Numbered from the stretch's first letter, positions 1-8,296 are shown. The stretch: 34,720 nt of DNA from Alphaproteobacteria bacterium (GCA_005883135.1 VAZM01000068.1:1-34720); one strand, 5' to 3'. The notes: a model not told the origin generated them from the sequence alone. Made by a program: numbers and translations.

Positions 1-11
1 GGATTGCGCGG

Positions 12-500
12 ATGGCAGCATTTGCGACGCGCACGCTGCTCGGCGCGCTTCTCATCGCCATGATGCTGCTCAACGTTGCGAATGCGGTTTGCCGGTATCT
101 GTTCAGCGTGGTGCTCATTGGAGCCGATGAGCTCCTGGTTTTCGCCATGATCTGGATGGTGATGATCGGGATGATCCTGGTGACAATCAACCGCCAGCAC
201 ATTGCGCTCGATTTTCTCGCGAACCGACTGGCGCAGCGCCCGCGCATTGCGCTCACAATGTTTCACCACCTCGTTATCGCGGTCGGCGCAGCGTATGCGG
301 CCGTTCAGTCCCTGGAGTTCACGCGGCGTGTAGCGGCGGTTGGACAGACCAGCATGGCAATCGGCTTTCCCATGGTATTCGCGCATTCGGCCCTGGTCGT
401 GGGATTTGCGGCGACGGCGCTAGTGGCGGCCGTGCTCGTCGTCAGCGGCGGTATAGAGCTCGTCACCTCGCATGGCGTAACGAAGACTAAGCTAACATGA
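12..500 (+). CDS. dctQ: TRAP transporter small permease, DctQ-like; true start may lie upstream of the window
   Basis: Small 4-TM hydrophobic protein (NVANAVCRYLFSVVLIGADELLVFAMIWMVMIG...INRQHIALDFL) immediately upstream of DctM, with 4-bp overlap. Frame is open to the window edge. Confidence 0.85.
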   Translation: MAAFATRTLLGALLIAMMLLNVANAVCRYLFSVVLIGADELLVFAMIWMVMIGMILVTINRQHIALDFLANRLAQRPRIALTMFHHLVIAVGAAYAAVQSLEFTRRVAAVGQTSMAIGFPMVFAHSALVVGFAATALVAAVLVVSGGIELVTSHGVTKTKLT

Positions 501-1768
501 TCTGGACGCTGGCCGTTCTGCCCATAGCGCTGCTGCTGCTGGGCACGCCCATTTTCGGAATCTTTCTGATCGGGGCGGTTGCGACATTCGTGTTGTTTCT
601 GTCGGTGCCCCCAGTCGCCCTCCACCAGATCATGTTTGGGGGCATGGAGAACTATGTGTTACTTGCTGTCCCGTTCTTCATTTTTGCCGGCGAGTTGATG
701 AGCGGTTCCGGGATTGCGCAACGGCTGATCGTTTGGGTTCTGGCGCTGATCGGTCGCATACCGGGCAGCCTTGGGGTTGCGACCGTCGGCGCCTGCACGC
801 TGATTGGTGCGATTTCCGGCGCGAGCACCGCGACCGTGGCAGTGGTCGGGAAAACGCTTTATCCGGGCCTGATCCGCGACGGCTACAGCGTGCGGTTTGC
901 CTCGGGCCTGCTCAGCTCGTCGGGCTCGATCGACATTGTGATCCCGCCGAGCATTGCCATGATCCTGTTCGGCATGGCGGCGGAGCAATCGATCGCAAAG
1001 TTGTTCGCGGCCGGCGTGCTGCCGGGATTGCTGATCGCCTTCATGATGTCGGCGTACGTCGTGATCATGGCGCTGCGGATGCGGGTTCCGACCCGAGGAA
1101 AATTCGATTTTGCGCGGCTGCGCGCAGCCACGTGGGACGCGGGGCCCGCCCTGCTAATGCCGGTCTTCGTGCTTGCCGGGATTTATCTTGGCTGGTTTTC
1201 TCCGACCGAGGCGGGAGGTTTTGCCTGCCTCTACGCGATCCTGGTGGGGGGCTGTGTCTACCGCGAGATGAGCTGGCGAGACGTGCTCGAGGCCGCCACG
1301 CAGGCGGCCATCATAACCGCCCAAATCCTGATCATCGTCGCGACCGCCGCGCTGTTCTCCTGGATCCTGACCATCAACGGGGTGCCGCAAGCCATTACCG
1401 GCGGGCTCACGGCTCTCAACCTGCCGCCATGGGGCTTCCTCATGGCGGTGAATGCCATCCTCTTGATCGTGGGATGTTTCCTCGATCCGACCTCGGCGAT
1501 CATCGTACTCACGCCGCTATTCATGCCGCTGGTCAGGGCGCTTGGCGTCGATCCGATCCACTTCGGAATTGTGATGACCGTGAATATCGCGATCGGTATG
1601 TTCACGCCGCCGTTCGGATTGAACATCTTTGTCGCACAATCCGTGCTGGGCGTGCCGCTCGACACCATCTATCGCGGCGTGCTTCCATTCGCTGCCGTGC
1701 AGATCGCCGCGCTGTTGATCATTACCTACTGGCCCGGACTTTCACTGTATCTGACGGCCCCGTTCTGA
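497..1768 (+). CDS. dctM: TRAP transporter large permease, DctM-like
   Basis: 423 aa multi-TM protein with typical DctM motifs (GGMENYVLLAVPFFIFAGELM, SGSIDIVIPPSIAMILFG, FTPPFGLNIFVAQ). Confidence 0.93.
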   Translation: MIWTLAVLPIALLLLGTPIFGIFLIGAVATFVLFLSVPPVALHQIMFGGMENYVLLAVPFFIFAGELMSGSGIAQRLIVWVLALIGRIPGSLGVATVGACTLIGAISGASTATVAVVGKTLYPGLIRDGYSVRFASGLLSSSGSIDIVIPPSIAMILFGMAAEQSIAKLFAAGVLPGLLIAFMMSAYVVIMALRMRVPTRGKFDFARLRAATWDAGPALLMPVFVLAGIYLGWFSPTEAGGFACLYAILVGGCVYREMSWRDVLEAATQAAIITAQILIIVATAALFSWILTINGVPQAITGGLTALNLPPWGFLMAVNAILLIVGCFLDPTSAIIVLTPLFMPLVRALGVDPIHFGIVMTVNIAIGMFTPPFGLNIFVAQSVLGVPLDTIYRGVLPFAAVQIAALLIITYWPGLSLYLTAPF

Positions 1769-1785
1769 AGCCTCAGGAGACGCCC

Positions 1786-2799
1786 ATGCCCGTCAACCGA
1801 TTGCTGCGAGCCGCGTTTGCGGCTCTTGCCGTCACGGCCCTAACGCCAGCGCGGCCGGTTGCGGCCCAGACCGTCATGAAGCTCGCCAATGCCACCATCA
1901 ACGACGTGCAGCACGAGTGGCAAAAGCTGTTTGCCGCCGACCTGCAGAAACGCGTCGGCGACAAGGTCAAGACCGAGATCTATCCGGCAAGCCAGCTCGG
2001 CGCCATTCCGCGCATGGTGGACGGCGTGCTGCTTGGGACGATCGAGTCCTTCATCACCCCTACCGCTTTCCTGACGCCAACCGATCCACGCTTCCAGATT
2101 TTCGACGTGCCCGGCCTGTTCGCCTCGCCGGAGCACGTTCATGCGGTCATCCATGACCCCGCCTATCGCGATCACATGGAGACTATGTTTCTCAATCGCG
2201 GCCTTCGCATCATCGGCGCCATCTACAACAGCCCCACTGTGGTGCTCACCAAGCAGCCCGCGCCGACACTTGAGGCGTTGAAGGGCATGAAGGTGCGCAC
2301 ATTTGCGTCGCCCTTGCAGATCGAGCCAATGAAGGCGATCGGTGCGATTCCGGTTCCGCTTGCTCTCACGGAGGTCATTCCGCAACTTCAGTCCGGCGGG
2401 CTCGACGGCATGCTTGCCGGCATGCCGATCCTCACCGCGTTCAAGTATTACGACGTGGCGAAATTCGTGACCGACCTGAACTTCGCGCAGATCATCAGCG
2501 TCGATGTCATCAACGAAGCATGGTTCCAGAAACAGCCCAAGGACGTGCAGGAAGCCATTCGCGCTGCCGGCCGAGCCGCGGAACAGCAGGCATTCCCGTG
2601 GGGCGTCAACAACGTGCAGAAGACAAACGAGCTATGGCTTGCCAACAAAGGCGAAATTCTCAAGCTGCCGCAGCAGGAGCAGGCCTCGATGATGCAGACC
2701 TTCGTTTCTCTCGGCACCAATATCGTTGCGCAAAATCCCGTGGTGAAGGCCGAGATGGAGAAGCTTCAGGCGCTTGTCGAGGCCAAACGGCCGAAGTGA
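1786..2799 (+). CDS. dctP: TRAP transporter solute-binding protein, DctP-like
   Basis: Signal peptide (MPVNRLLRAAFAALAVTALTPARPVAAQ) then DctP fold signatures (FQIFDVPGLFASPEHVHAV, GMKVRTFASPLQIEPMKAIGAIPVPLALTEVIPQLQSGGLDG). Internal start chosen in the 733..2799 ORF. Confidence 0.9.
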   Translation: MPVNRLLRAAFAALAVTALTPARPVAAQTVMKLANATINDVQHEWQKLFAADLQKRVGDKVKTEIYPASQLGAIPRMVDGVLLGTIESFITPTAFLTPTDPRFQIFDVPGLFASPEHVHAVIHDPAYRDHMETMFLNRGLRIIGAIYNSPTVVLTKQPAPTLEALKGMKVRTFASPLQIEPMKAIGAIPVPLALTEVIPQLQSGGLDGMLAGMPILTAFKYYDVAKFVTDLNFAQIISVDVINEAWFQKQPKDVQEAIRAAGRAAEQQAFPWGVNNVQKTNELWLANKGEILKLPQQEQASMMQTFVSLGTNIVAQNPVVKAEMEKLQALVEAKRPK

Positions 2800-2806
2800 C
2801 TTTATC

Positions 2807-2974
2807 CTAGTGCCGCCGATTTGAAATTCCTGCGCCGTGTGCCGCAAGTCCGCCTCAGGAATTTCAAATCGAAAAGCGGCACTAGAATCATAGAGTTGCT
2901 AGTGCCCTTTGGTTTTCGAAGTTCGTGCCCGAGTGTGCCGCGCTGTATCACGAACTTCGAAAACCGGGCACTAG
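2807..2974. repeat. Dual-hairpin intergenic element, copy 1 (168 bp, CTAG...CTAG)
   Basis: Hairpin A 2807-2885 (CTAGTGCCGC-C-GATTTGAAATTCCTG / CAGGAATTTCAAATC-GAAAA-GCGGCACTAG), 13-nt linker AATCATAGAGTTG, hairpin B 2899-2974 (CTAGTGCCC-TTTG-GTTTTCGAAGTTCGTG / CACGAACTTCGAAAAC-C-GGGCACTAG). Differs at 4 of 168 positions from 25617-25784. Confidence 0.95.
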
Positions 2975-3086
2975 CTCGCTGCCGTCGGGACCTGCTTGCT
3001 TAGCCGCCGGCATCGGCAACGCATGAAGCCAGGGCACTCCGCGCCCTGTGCTAACCGAACTTGCATCGCACAGAGGAGCGTCCCCG

Positions 3087-3935
3087 ATGACGATCATCGA
3101 TTCCCAGGTCCACGCCTATGAGGCGAATACTCCCAAGCGACCCTGGCACAGTGTGCCGAACTGGCCCGATCACGTCACCGGTGACGAGATGGTGGCGGCG
3201 ATGGACAAGGTCGGCGTCGACGGCGCGATCTTCATCTCCGCCTTTTCCATGTACCGCTACGACGCGAGCTACGCGGTGGAAGTGCAGCGGGCCCACCCCG
3301 GTCGGTTCGGGATCGTCAAACCAGTCGACCCGGATGATCCAGCCGTTGGCGATGTCATCGCCGACTGGAAACGGACACCGGGCGCCGTCGGCATCCGCAT
3401 CATGCTCACCAAGGAGCCAAACCGCGACCGCGAGCCGACTGACCCCGGCCTCGACCGCATCCTGCGCGCGGCGGTCAAGCACGATTTTCCCGTCAACATG
3501 CTGTGCTGGGGCAACGTGGATGTGGGCACGGCAGTGATCGATCGGCATCCCGATACGCGCTTCATCATTGATCATCTGGCGATCCTTCAGCCGCGCACGC
3601 CGCCGGCTCCGCCGCAGCCATGGGCCGACCTGCCGAAGGTGCTGGACCTTGCCAGGCGCAAGAACGCGGTGATCAAGGTGAGCGGCGCTTGCACACTCTC
3701 CCGGCAACCCTATCCGTTCCCGGACATCTGGGATCCGCTCGCCCGCGTGTTCGATGCCTGGGGTTTGGAGCGCTGCCTGTGGGGCACGGACTGGACGCGC
3801 GCTTATGCCGTGGTCAACTACGAGCAGGCGGTCGAGCCCTTCTTCCAGACCGACCGCCTGAGCGACAGCGAGCGAGCGATGCTCATGGGCGGCGCTTGCG
3901 CCAAAACCTATCGTTGGTCGCCGAAGAAACATTAG
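3087..3935 (+). CDS. Amidohydrolase-2 family (TIM-barrel metal-dependent hydrolase)
   Basis: MTIIDSQVHAYEANTPKRPWHSVP... with D-Q-H metal motif, FIIDHLAI, and C-terminal LERCLWGTDWTRAY. GAGGAG Shine-Dalgarno at about 3073. Confidence 0.88.
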   Translation: MTIIDSQVHAYEANTPKRPWHSVPNWPDHVTGDEMVAAMDKVGVDGAIFISAFSMYRYDASYAVEVQRAHPGRFGIVKPVDPDDPAVGDVIADWKRTPGAVGIRIMLTKEPNRDREPTDPGLDRILRAAVKHDFPVNMLCWGNVDVGTAVIDRHPDTRFIIDHLAILQPRTPPAPPQPWADLPKVLDLARRKNAVIKVSGACTLSRQPYPFPDIWDPLARVFDAWGLERCLWGTDWTRAYAVVNYEQAVEPFFQTDRLSDSERAMLMGGACAKTYRWSPKKH

Positions 3936-3943
3936 GAAACCAA

Positions 3944-4906
3944 ATGCGCGCTTGCGCCGCCGGCGCGATGATCGCGACTGCGCTGCTTGCGGCCAGCGCC
4001 GGCGCAGCGGCGCAGAACTATCCCGAGCGGCCGGTGCGCGTGCTGATCGCGTTTCCCGCCGGCGGCACCATCGACACGCTCGGCCGCATCATTGCGCAGA
4101 AGCTGACCGAGGCGTGGGGGCAGAACGTCGTCATCGAGAACCGCCCCGGCGCCGGCGGCAACATCGGCGCCGCCGCCGCGGCGAAGTCGGCGCCCGACGG
4201 CTACACGCTCCATCTCGGCGCGCAGACGCTCGCGGTCAACGTGACGCTGCAGCCGAGCACGGAATTCGATCCGGTCAAGGACTTCGACCCGATCATGCTC
4301 GTTGCCACCGCGCAGGACGTCCTGCTGGTGCCGCCGAATTCGCCGTTTCGCTCGGTCAAGGAGTTGATCGATTACGCCAAGGCGCATCCCGGTGAACTGA
4401 ACTACGCCTCGCTCGGCACCGGCACGAGCGGCCACCTCGCCACCGTCATGTTCAGCGAGCTTGCCGGCATCAAGCTCCAGCACGTGCCCTATACCTCGGT
4501 GTCGCAGGCGACGACCGACGTCATCTCCGGCCGCATCGCGGTGTTTCTGCCCACCCTCGGCGGGCATCTCGGCAACGTCGCGGCCGGCCGCATGCGCGCG
4601 CTCGCCGTGTCGGGGACGACCCGCGCCGCGCAGCTTCCCGATGTCCCGACCTTCAACGAGCTCGGCGTCAAGTTCGTGGACGAGACGAGTTGGTATGCGC
4701 TGTTCGCGCCCAAGGGCACGCGCAAGGAGATCATCGCCAAGATCAATGCCGAGCTCGAGCGCATCCTGGCTCTGCCTGACGTTCGGGAAAAAGGCGTCAC
4801 GCTCGGCTACCGCTACATCGGCGGCCCGCCGGAAAAGCTCGCGGCGTTTCTCAACAACGAAATCGCCAAATGGGCCGAGGTCGCAAAAAGCGTGGCGCTG
4901 AAGTGA
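3944..4906 (+). CDS. Tripartite tricarboxylate transporter substrate-binding protein (Bug/TctC family)
   Basis: Signal peptide, then QNYPERPVRVLIAFPAGGTIDTLGRIIAQKL...NRPGAGGNIGAAAAAKSAPDGYTL, typical Bug-family motifs. Confidence 0.92.
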   Translation: MRACAAGAMIATALLAASAGAAAQNYPERPVRVLIAFPAGGTIDTLGRIIAQKLTEAWGQNVVIENRPGAGGNIGAAAAAKSAPDGYTLHLGAQTLAVNVTLQPSTEFDPVKDFDPIMLVATAQDVLLVPPNSPFRSVKELIDYAKAHPGELNYASLGTGTSGHLATVMFSELAGIKLQHVPYTSVSQATTDVISGRIAVFLPTLGGHLGNVAAGRMRALAVSGTTRAAQLPDVPTFNELGVKFVDETSWYALFAPKGTRKEIIAKINAELERILALPDVREKGVTLGYRYIGGPPEKLAAFLNNEIAKWAEVAKSVALK

Positions 4907-4983
4907 GTCTACCGATCACGAGCGACGCGTCTCGAACCATACGGCCGCGCACCTAATGCCGGCGACCTCACCTCCTGACCGTC

Positions 4984-5039
4984 ATGCCCGCGCTTGGCGC
5001 GTCGGAAGACGCGCGCGAACGCGCTTATGTCGCGGGCAT
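4984..5039. repeat. Imperfect palindrome (ATGCCCGCG...CGCGGGCAT)
   Basis: 5' arm ATGCCCGCGCTTGGCGCG; reverse complement of the 3' arm ATGCCCGCGACATAAGCGCG. Two stem segments separated by an asymmetric internal loop. Confidence 0.7.
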
Positions 5040-5102
5040 CCTCGTCTTCAGAGTCGCGCGGCACCAAAGACGCCATTCTAGACTACGACCTGAATTTTTG
5101 TC

Positions 5103-5131
5103 TTGACTACATTGCGAAGCAATGCTAAATC
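5103..5131 (+). promoter_or_regulatory. Promoter-like element with a palindrome in the spacer
   Basis: TTGACT, 17-nt spacer, TAAATC. The spacer holds the perfect inverted repeat CATTGC-GAA-GCAATG (5110-5124). Confidence 0.35.
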
Positions 5132-5283
5132 ATTCCCATGCAAAACCCGGGCGCAAAACGCGCCGCGGGAAGGAAGAAACTGGCTGTTTGACAAGTGAAT
5201 AGGGGTGACGAATGCGTCCGAGGCTCGCGTGTCCCGGATGCGATGCAGCGCGCGCGTCAGCGAGTGGTGTGAAACGTGCGGTT

Positions 5284-5467
5284 CGTCCTCATCCTGAGGA
5301 GCGCGCACGCGTGACGGTGCCGCCAACGCGACCAGGCGTGCGCGCGTCTCGAAGGATGAGGACGGGTCATTGGTCGCGCCCTCATGCTTCGAGACGCATC
5401 GCAGCGCGGTTCGGCTGCGGAAGCAATTTCGCTCGCGTCACGCTGCGATGCTCCTCAGCATGAGGGC
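5284..5467. repeat. Second-family dual-hairpin element
   Basis: Hairpin 1 5284-5364 (CGTCCTCATCCT-GAGGA-GCGCGCACGC / GCGTGCGCGC-GTCTCGA-AGGATGAGGACG). Hairpin 2 5378-5467 (GCCCTCATGCT-TCGAGAC-GCATCGCAGCG / CGCTGCGATGC-TCCTC-AGCATGAGGGC). Confidence 0.9.
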
Positions 5468-5673
5468 AAGAGAGGGCGGCGCAGACTCTTCCCTCCGCCA
5501 AGCGAGGGGCGGCCGGGACGACGATTTTCGATCCGAGCAAAGAACCAATCGGTGGTTGTAGGAAACGATGCCTGAAGAGAGCTCCCTGTTTCCGGCCTGT
5601 TCTTTAGGGAGCTGTGCAACTCGCGCGTGTAAGCCGCAAAACGCGCCGGCATCCGCCATTACCGGCGGCGAGC

Positions 5674-7431
5674 TCAATAGCCTGCCGCGAGCGCGCCACG
5701 GGTGCGGTTGTCGGCGGCGCCGACGAACCCCGTCGGCGTCACCAGGATCGAGTTGGCCGACGTGCGCGGCAAACCTTCGACCACGGTCTGGCCGCGCGCC
5801 TTGAGCGCCGCGATCAGATCGGGCGGGAATCCCTGCTCGACCGCGACCTCGTCGGGCAACCACTGATTATGCACGCGCGGCTCGGCGATCGCGTCGGCGA
5901 TCGGCAGCTTGCGGTCGATCACGTTGACCAGCACCTGCAGCACGGTCGTGATGATGCGGCTGCCGCCGGGCGAGCCGGTGACGAGAAACGGCTTGCCGTC
6001 CTTGAGGACGATCGTCGGCGTCATCGACGAGAGCGGGCGTTTGCCCGGTCCGGGCGCATTGGCGTCGCCGCCGACCAGGCCGAAGGCGTTGGGCGCGCCG
6101 GGCTTGGCGGCGAAGTCGTCGAGCTCGTCGTTGAGCAGAACGCCGGTGCCCTCCGCGACGAGACCGACGCCATAGCTCAGGTTGAGCGTGGTGGTGTTGG
6201 CCACCGCGTTGCCCAAGCGGTCGACGACGGAGAAGTGCGTGGTGTTGTCGCCCTCGCGCGCGGGCGTGACGATCGAGCCGAAGCTCGCCGCGGCGGCGGC
6301 GCGGGCCGGATCGATGCGCTCGCGTACCTCGCCGGCGAAGCGCTTCGACGTGAGATAGGGCGGCGGCGTGACGCTCGCGGGATCGCCAAGGAATTTCGCG
6401 CGGTCGAAATAGGCGCGCTTCATCGCTTCGACCATGAGATGCACGCGCGTCGCCGCGTCGACCTTGTCGAGCTTGTAGCCCTCGAGGATGTTCAGCATTT
6501 CGACGAGCACCACGCCGCCGGAGGAGGACGGCGGCATGGAGACGACGCGATAGCCGCGGTAGTTGCCGAAGGCGGGCGTTCGCTCGACGGGCTGGTAGCG
6601 ATGAAGATCCTCCCGCGTCATGAGTCCGCCTGCCGAGCGGATCGCGGCGACGAGCTTGTCGGCGATGGCGCCGCGATAGAACGCGCGCGGTCCCTCGCGC
6701 GCGATTGCGGCGAGCGTGTCGGCGAGATCGCGTTGAACGAGCGTCGCGCCGGGGCCGAGCGGGCGGCCGTCGGGGGTGAAGAAGATCTTCGCCGTGGCCG
6801 GCCAGCGCGCCAGACGCGCTTGCGAGCGGGGCAGCGAATCGGCGACGTCGTTCTCGATCGGAATGCCGTCGCGCGCGAGCGCGATCGCCGGCGCGATCAG
6901 CTCCGCGAGCGTGAATTTTCCCGAGCCGTATTTGGCGTGCGCGAGCGCCAATCCGGCGACCGTGCCGGGAACGCCGATAGCGAGCGCGGAGTCTTGAGAT
7001 TTATACGGATCGGCTTCGCCGCGCTCGTCGAGAAAGATCCCGCGCGTGGTGGCGGCGGGCGCGGTCTCGCGATAATCGATCGCGGTGTCGAGCTTGCGCT
7101 CGGCGAGGTGGATCAGCATGTAGCCGCCGCCGCCGATATTGCCGGCGCGCGGATAGGTGACCGCGAGCGCGAAGCCGGTGGCGACCGCGGCATCGACGGC
7201 ATTGCCGCCTCGCTGGAGCACCTCGACGCCGATGCGCGCCGCGCGACCCTCCTGCGCGACCACCATGCCGTGCGAGGCCGATACCGGCTCGATGCGCGCG
7301 CTGCTCGCCGGTGCGGCCTCGGTCAGCACCGGCGTCTGCGCCGCCAGCGGGCCGAGCAGCGTCAGGCATGCCGCGAGAGCAACCAGCGTGGCGCGGGCGA
7401 TGGCGATCATCGAATTTCCGGAAGTCCGCAT
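5674..7431 (-). CDS. ggt: Gamma-glutamyltransferase
   Basis: 585 aa with signal peptide; GGNAVDAAVATGFALAVTYPRAGNIGGGGYMLIH, the autoprocessing region DNTTHFSVVDRLGNAVANTTTLN, and GSPGGSRIITTVLQVLVNVID. Confidence 0.96.
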   Translation of the reverse strand: MRTSGNSMIAIARATLVALAACLTLLGPLAAQTPVLTEAAPASSARIEPVSASHGMVVAQEGRAARIGVEVLQRGGNAVDAAVATGFALAVTYPRAGNIGGGGYMLIHLAERKLDTAIDYRETAPAATTRGIFLDERGEADPYKSQDSALAIGVPGTVAGLALAHAKYGSGKFTLAELIAPAIALARDGIPIENDVADSLPRSQARLARWPATAKIFFTPDGRPLGPGATLVQRDLADTLAAIAREGPRAFYRGAIADKLVAAIRSAGGLMTREDLHRYQPVERTPAFGNYRGYRVVSMPPSSSGGVVLVEMLNILEGYKLDKVDAATRVHLMVEAMKRAYFDRAKFLGDPASVTPPPYLTSKRFAGEVRERIDPARAAAAASFGSIVTPAREGDNTTHFSVVDRLGNAVANTTTLNLSYGVGLVAEGTGVLLNDELDDFAAKPGAPNAFGLVGGDANAPGPGKRPLSSMTPTIVLKDGKPFLVTGSPGGSRIITTVLQVLVNVIDRKLPIADAIAEPRVHNQWLPDEVAVEQGFPPDLIAALKARGQTVVEGLPRTSANSILVTPTGFVGAADNRTRGALAAGY

Positions 7432-7531
7432 CTTCTAAGTTCGGGCTCTAGCGCATCCTCGGTGGAAGGACGTTAGGGAGAGGGCGGGCAAACAAGGCCA
7501 AGCGTGCCGCAAGACATATGGGTACGCAGTC

Positions 7532-7571
7532 ACGCCCTCCCCACCCCTCCCCTCGCAAGCGGAGGAGGGCG
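7532..7571. terminator. Hairpin downstream of the peroxidase-related gene; possible terminator or small repeat
   Basis: CGCCCTCC ... GGAGGGCG inverted repeat in the intergenic gap between two minus-strand genes; no clear U-tract. Confidence 0.3.
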
Positions 7572-7621
7572 CAGACCGAGCACGATGCCTGCACTGCTGC
7601 CGTTTCACCTAAATTAGGCAC

Positions 7622-8296
7622 TCAGCGCGCCTGGCCGTGATACGCGCTGTTCGGCCGCATGTCGGTGGCGGAGGCGAGCCGATTGGTCATGTTGTAGAAC
7701 GCCGCGACCGAGGCGATATCCCAGATGTCGCGATCGGTGAAGCCCGCGCGGCGCAGCCGCTCGCGGTCCTCCTCTTCGATCTCCCATGGTTGCGCCGTGA
7801 GCTTGACTGCGAAATCCAGCATCGCGCGCTGGCGCTTGTCGAGCCGCGCGGCGCGATAGTTCATCACCAGCATCTCGCCCAGCACCGGGCTGCCGAGTTG
7901 GCGCACTCCATTGCCGTGCGCGGTGATGCAGTAGAAGCAGCGGTTCTGCGCGGAGACGACCGTGGCGATCATTTCGATCTCGAGCTTGGACAAGGTGGCG
8001 GCGTTCTGCACGAGCTCATGCCGATAGTCCACGAACGCCTGGAGCTTGGCGTCGTCGAAGGCGAAGGCCTTGAGAACGTTGGGGACGAAGCCCAGCTTCT
8101 CCTCGCATTTGTTGAAATAAGCGGCCATCTCCGGCGAGAGCTTCCCCGGCGCGAGGCGCAACGCCATGATGTTGATATCGTCGTCGGCGCCGGTCCACGG
8201 CGAGGCCGATGCGTTGCCAGATTTGATGACCGGGGAACGCTTGGTCGGAACCGGTCGCTTTTTTGCCGCGTTCTGCGTGGTCTTTGACACGGGCAT
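7622..8296 (-). CDS. Peroxidase-related protein, AhpD/carboxymuconolactone decarboxylase-like
   Basis: AhpD-type CxxC-containing segment (SAQNRCFYCITAHGNGVRQL) in an about 225-aa protein; C-terminal NRLASATDMRPNSAYHGQAR. Confidence 0.85.
   Translation of the reverse strand: MPVSKTTQNAAKKRPVPTKRSPVIKSGNASASPWTGADDDINIMALRLAPGKLSPEMAAYFNKCEEKLGFVPNVLKAFAFDDAKLQAFVDYRHELVQNAATLSKLEIEMIATVVSAQNRCFYCITAHGNGVRQLGSPVLGEMLVMNYRAARLDKRQRAMLDFAVKLTAQPWEIEEEDRERLRRAGFTDRDIWDIASVAAFYNMTNRLASATDMRPNSAYHGQAR

Noticed and set aside
733-1785. N-terminal extension of the dctP ORF overlapping dctM (ORF 733..2799)
   Set aside because: Extension is out of frame with dctM and of Arg-rich shadow composition; the signal peptide at 1786 marks the real start.
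2821-3003. An ORF reading through dual-hairpin copy 1, with a similar reading in copy 2 (KFLxRVPQVRxRNFKSKSGTRIIExLVPFGFRSSCPSVPRCITNFENRALA)
   Set aside because: The three in-frame differences between copies are all nonsynonymous (R/H, L/I, L/V) while stem bases are unchanged; the opposite strand is also open and no ribosome-binding site is seen. Consistent with structural rather than coding constraint.
2807-5467. Hairpins considered as CRISPR repeats
   Set aside because: No regular repeat-spacer array and no cas genes; these are isolated paired palindromes.
5580-5613. AGCTCCCT/AGGGAGCT hairpin as an intrinsic terminator for ggt
   Set aside because: Correctly placed downstream of ggt but without a U-tract on the minus strand; only an 8-bp stem. 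Not called as a terminator.
5614-7476. 620-aa + strand ORF antisense to ggt
   Set aside because: Low-complexity Arg/Ala/Gly/Asp-rich shadow ORF typical of high-GC DNA; ggt on the other strand is a clear family match.
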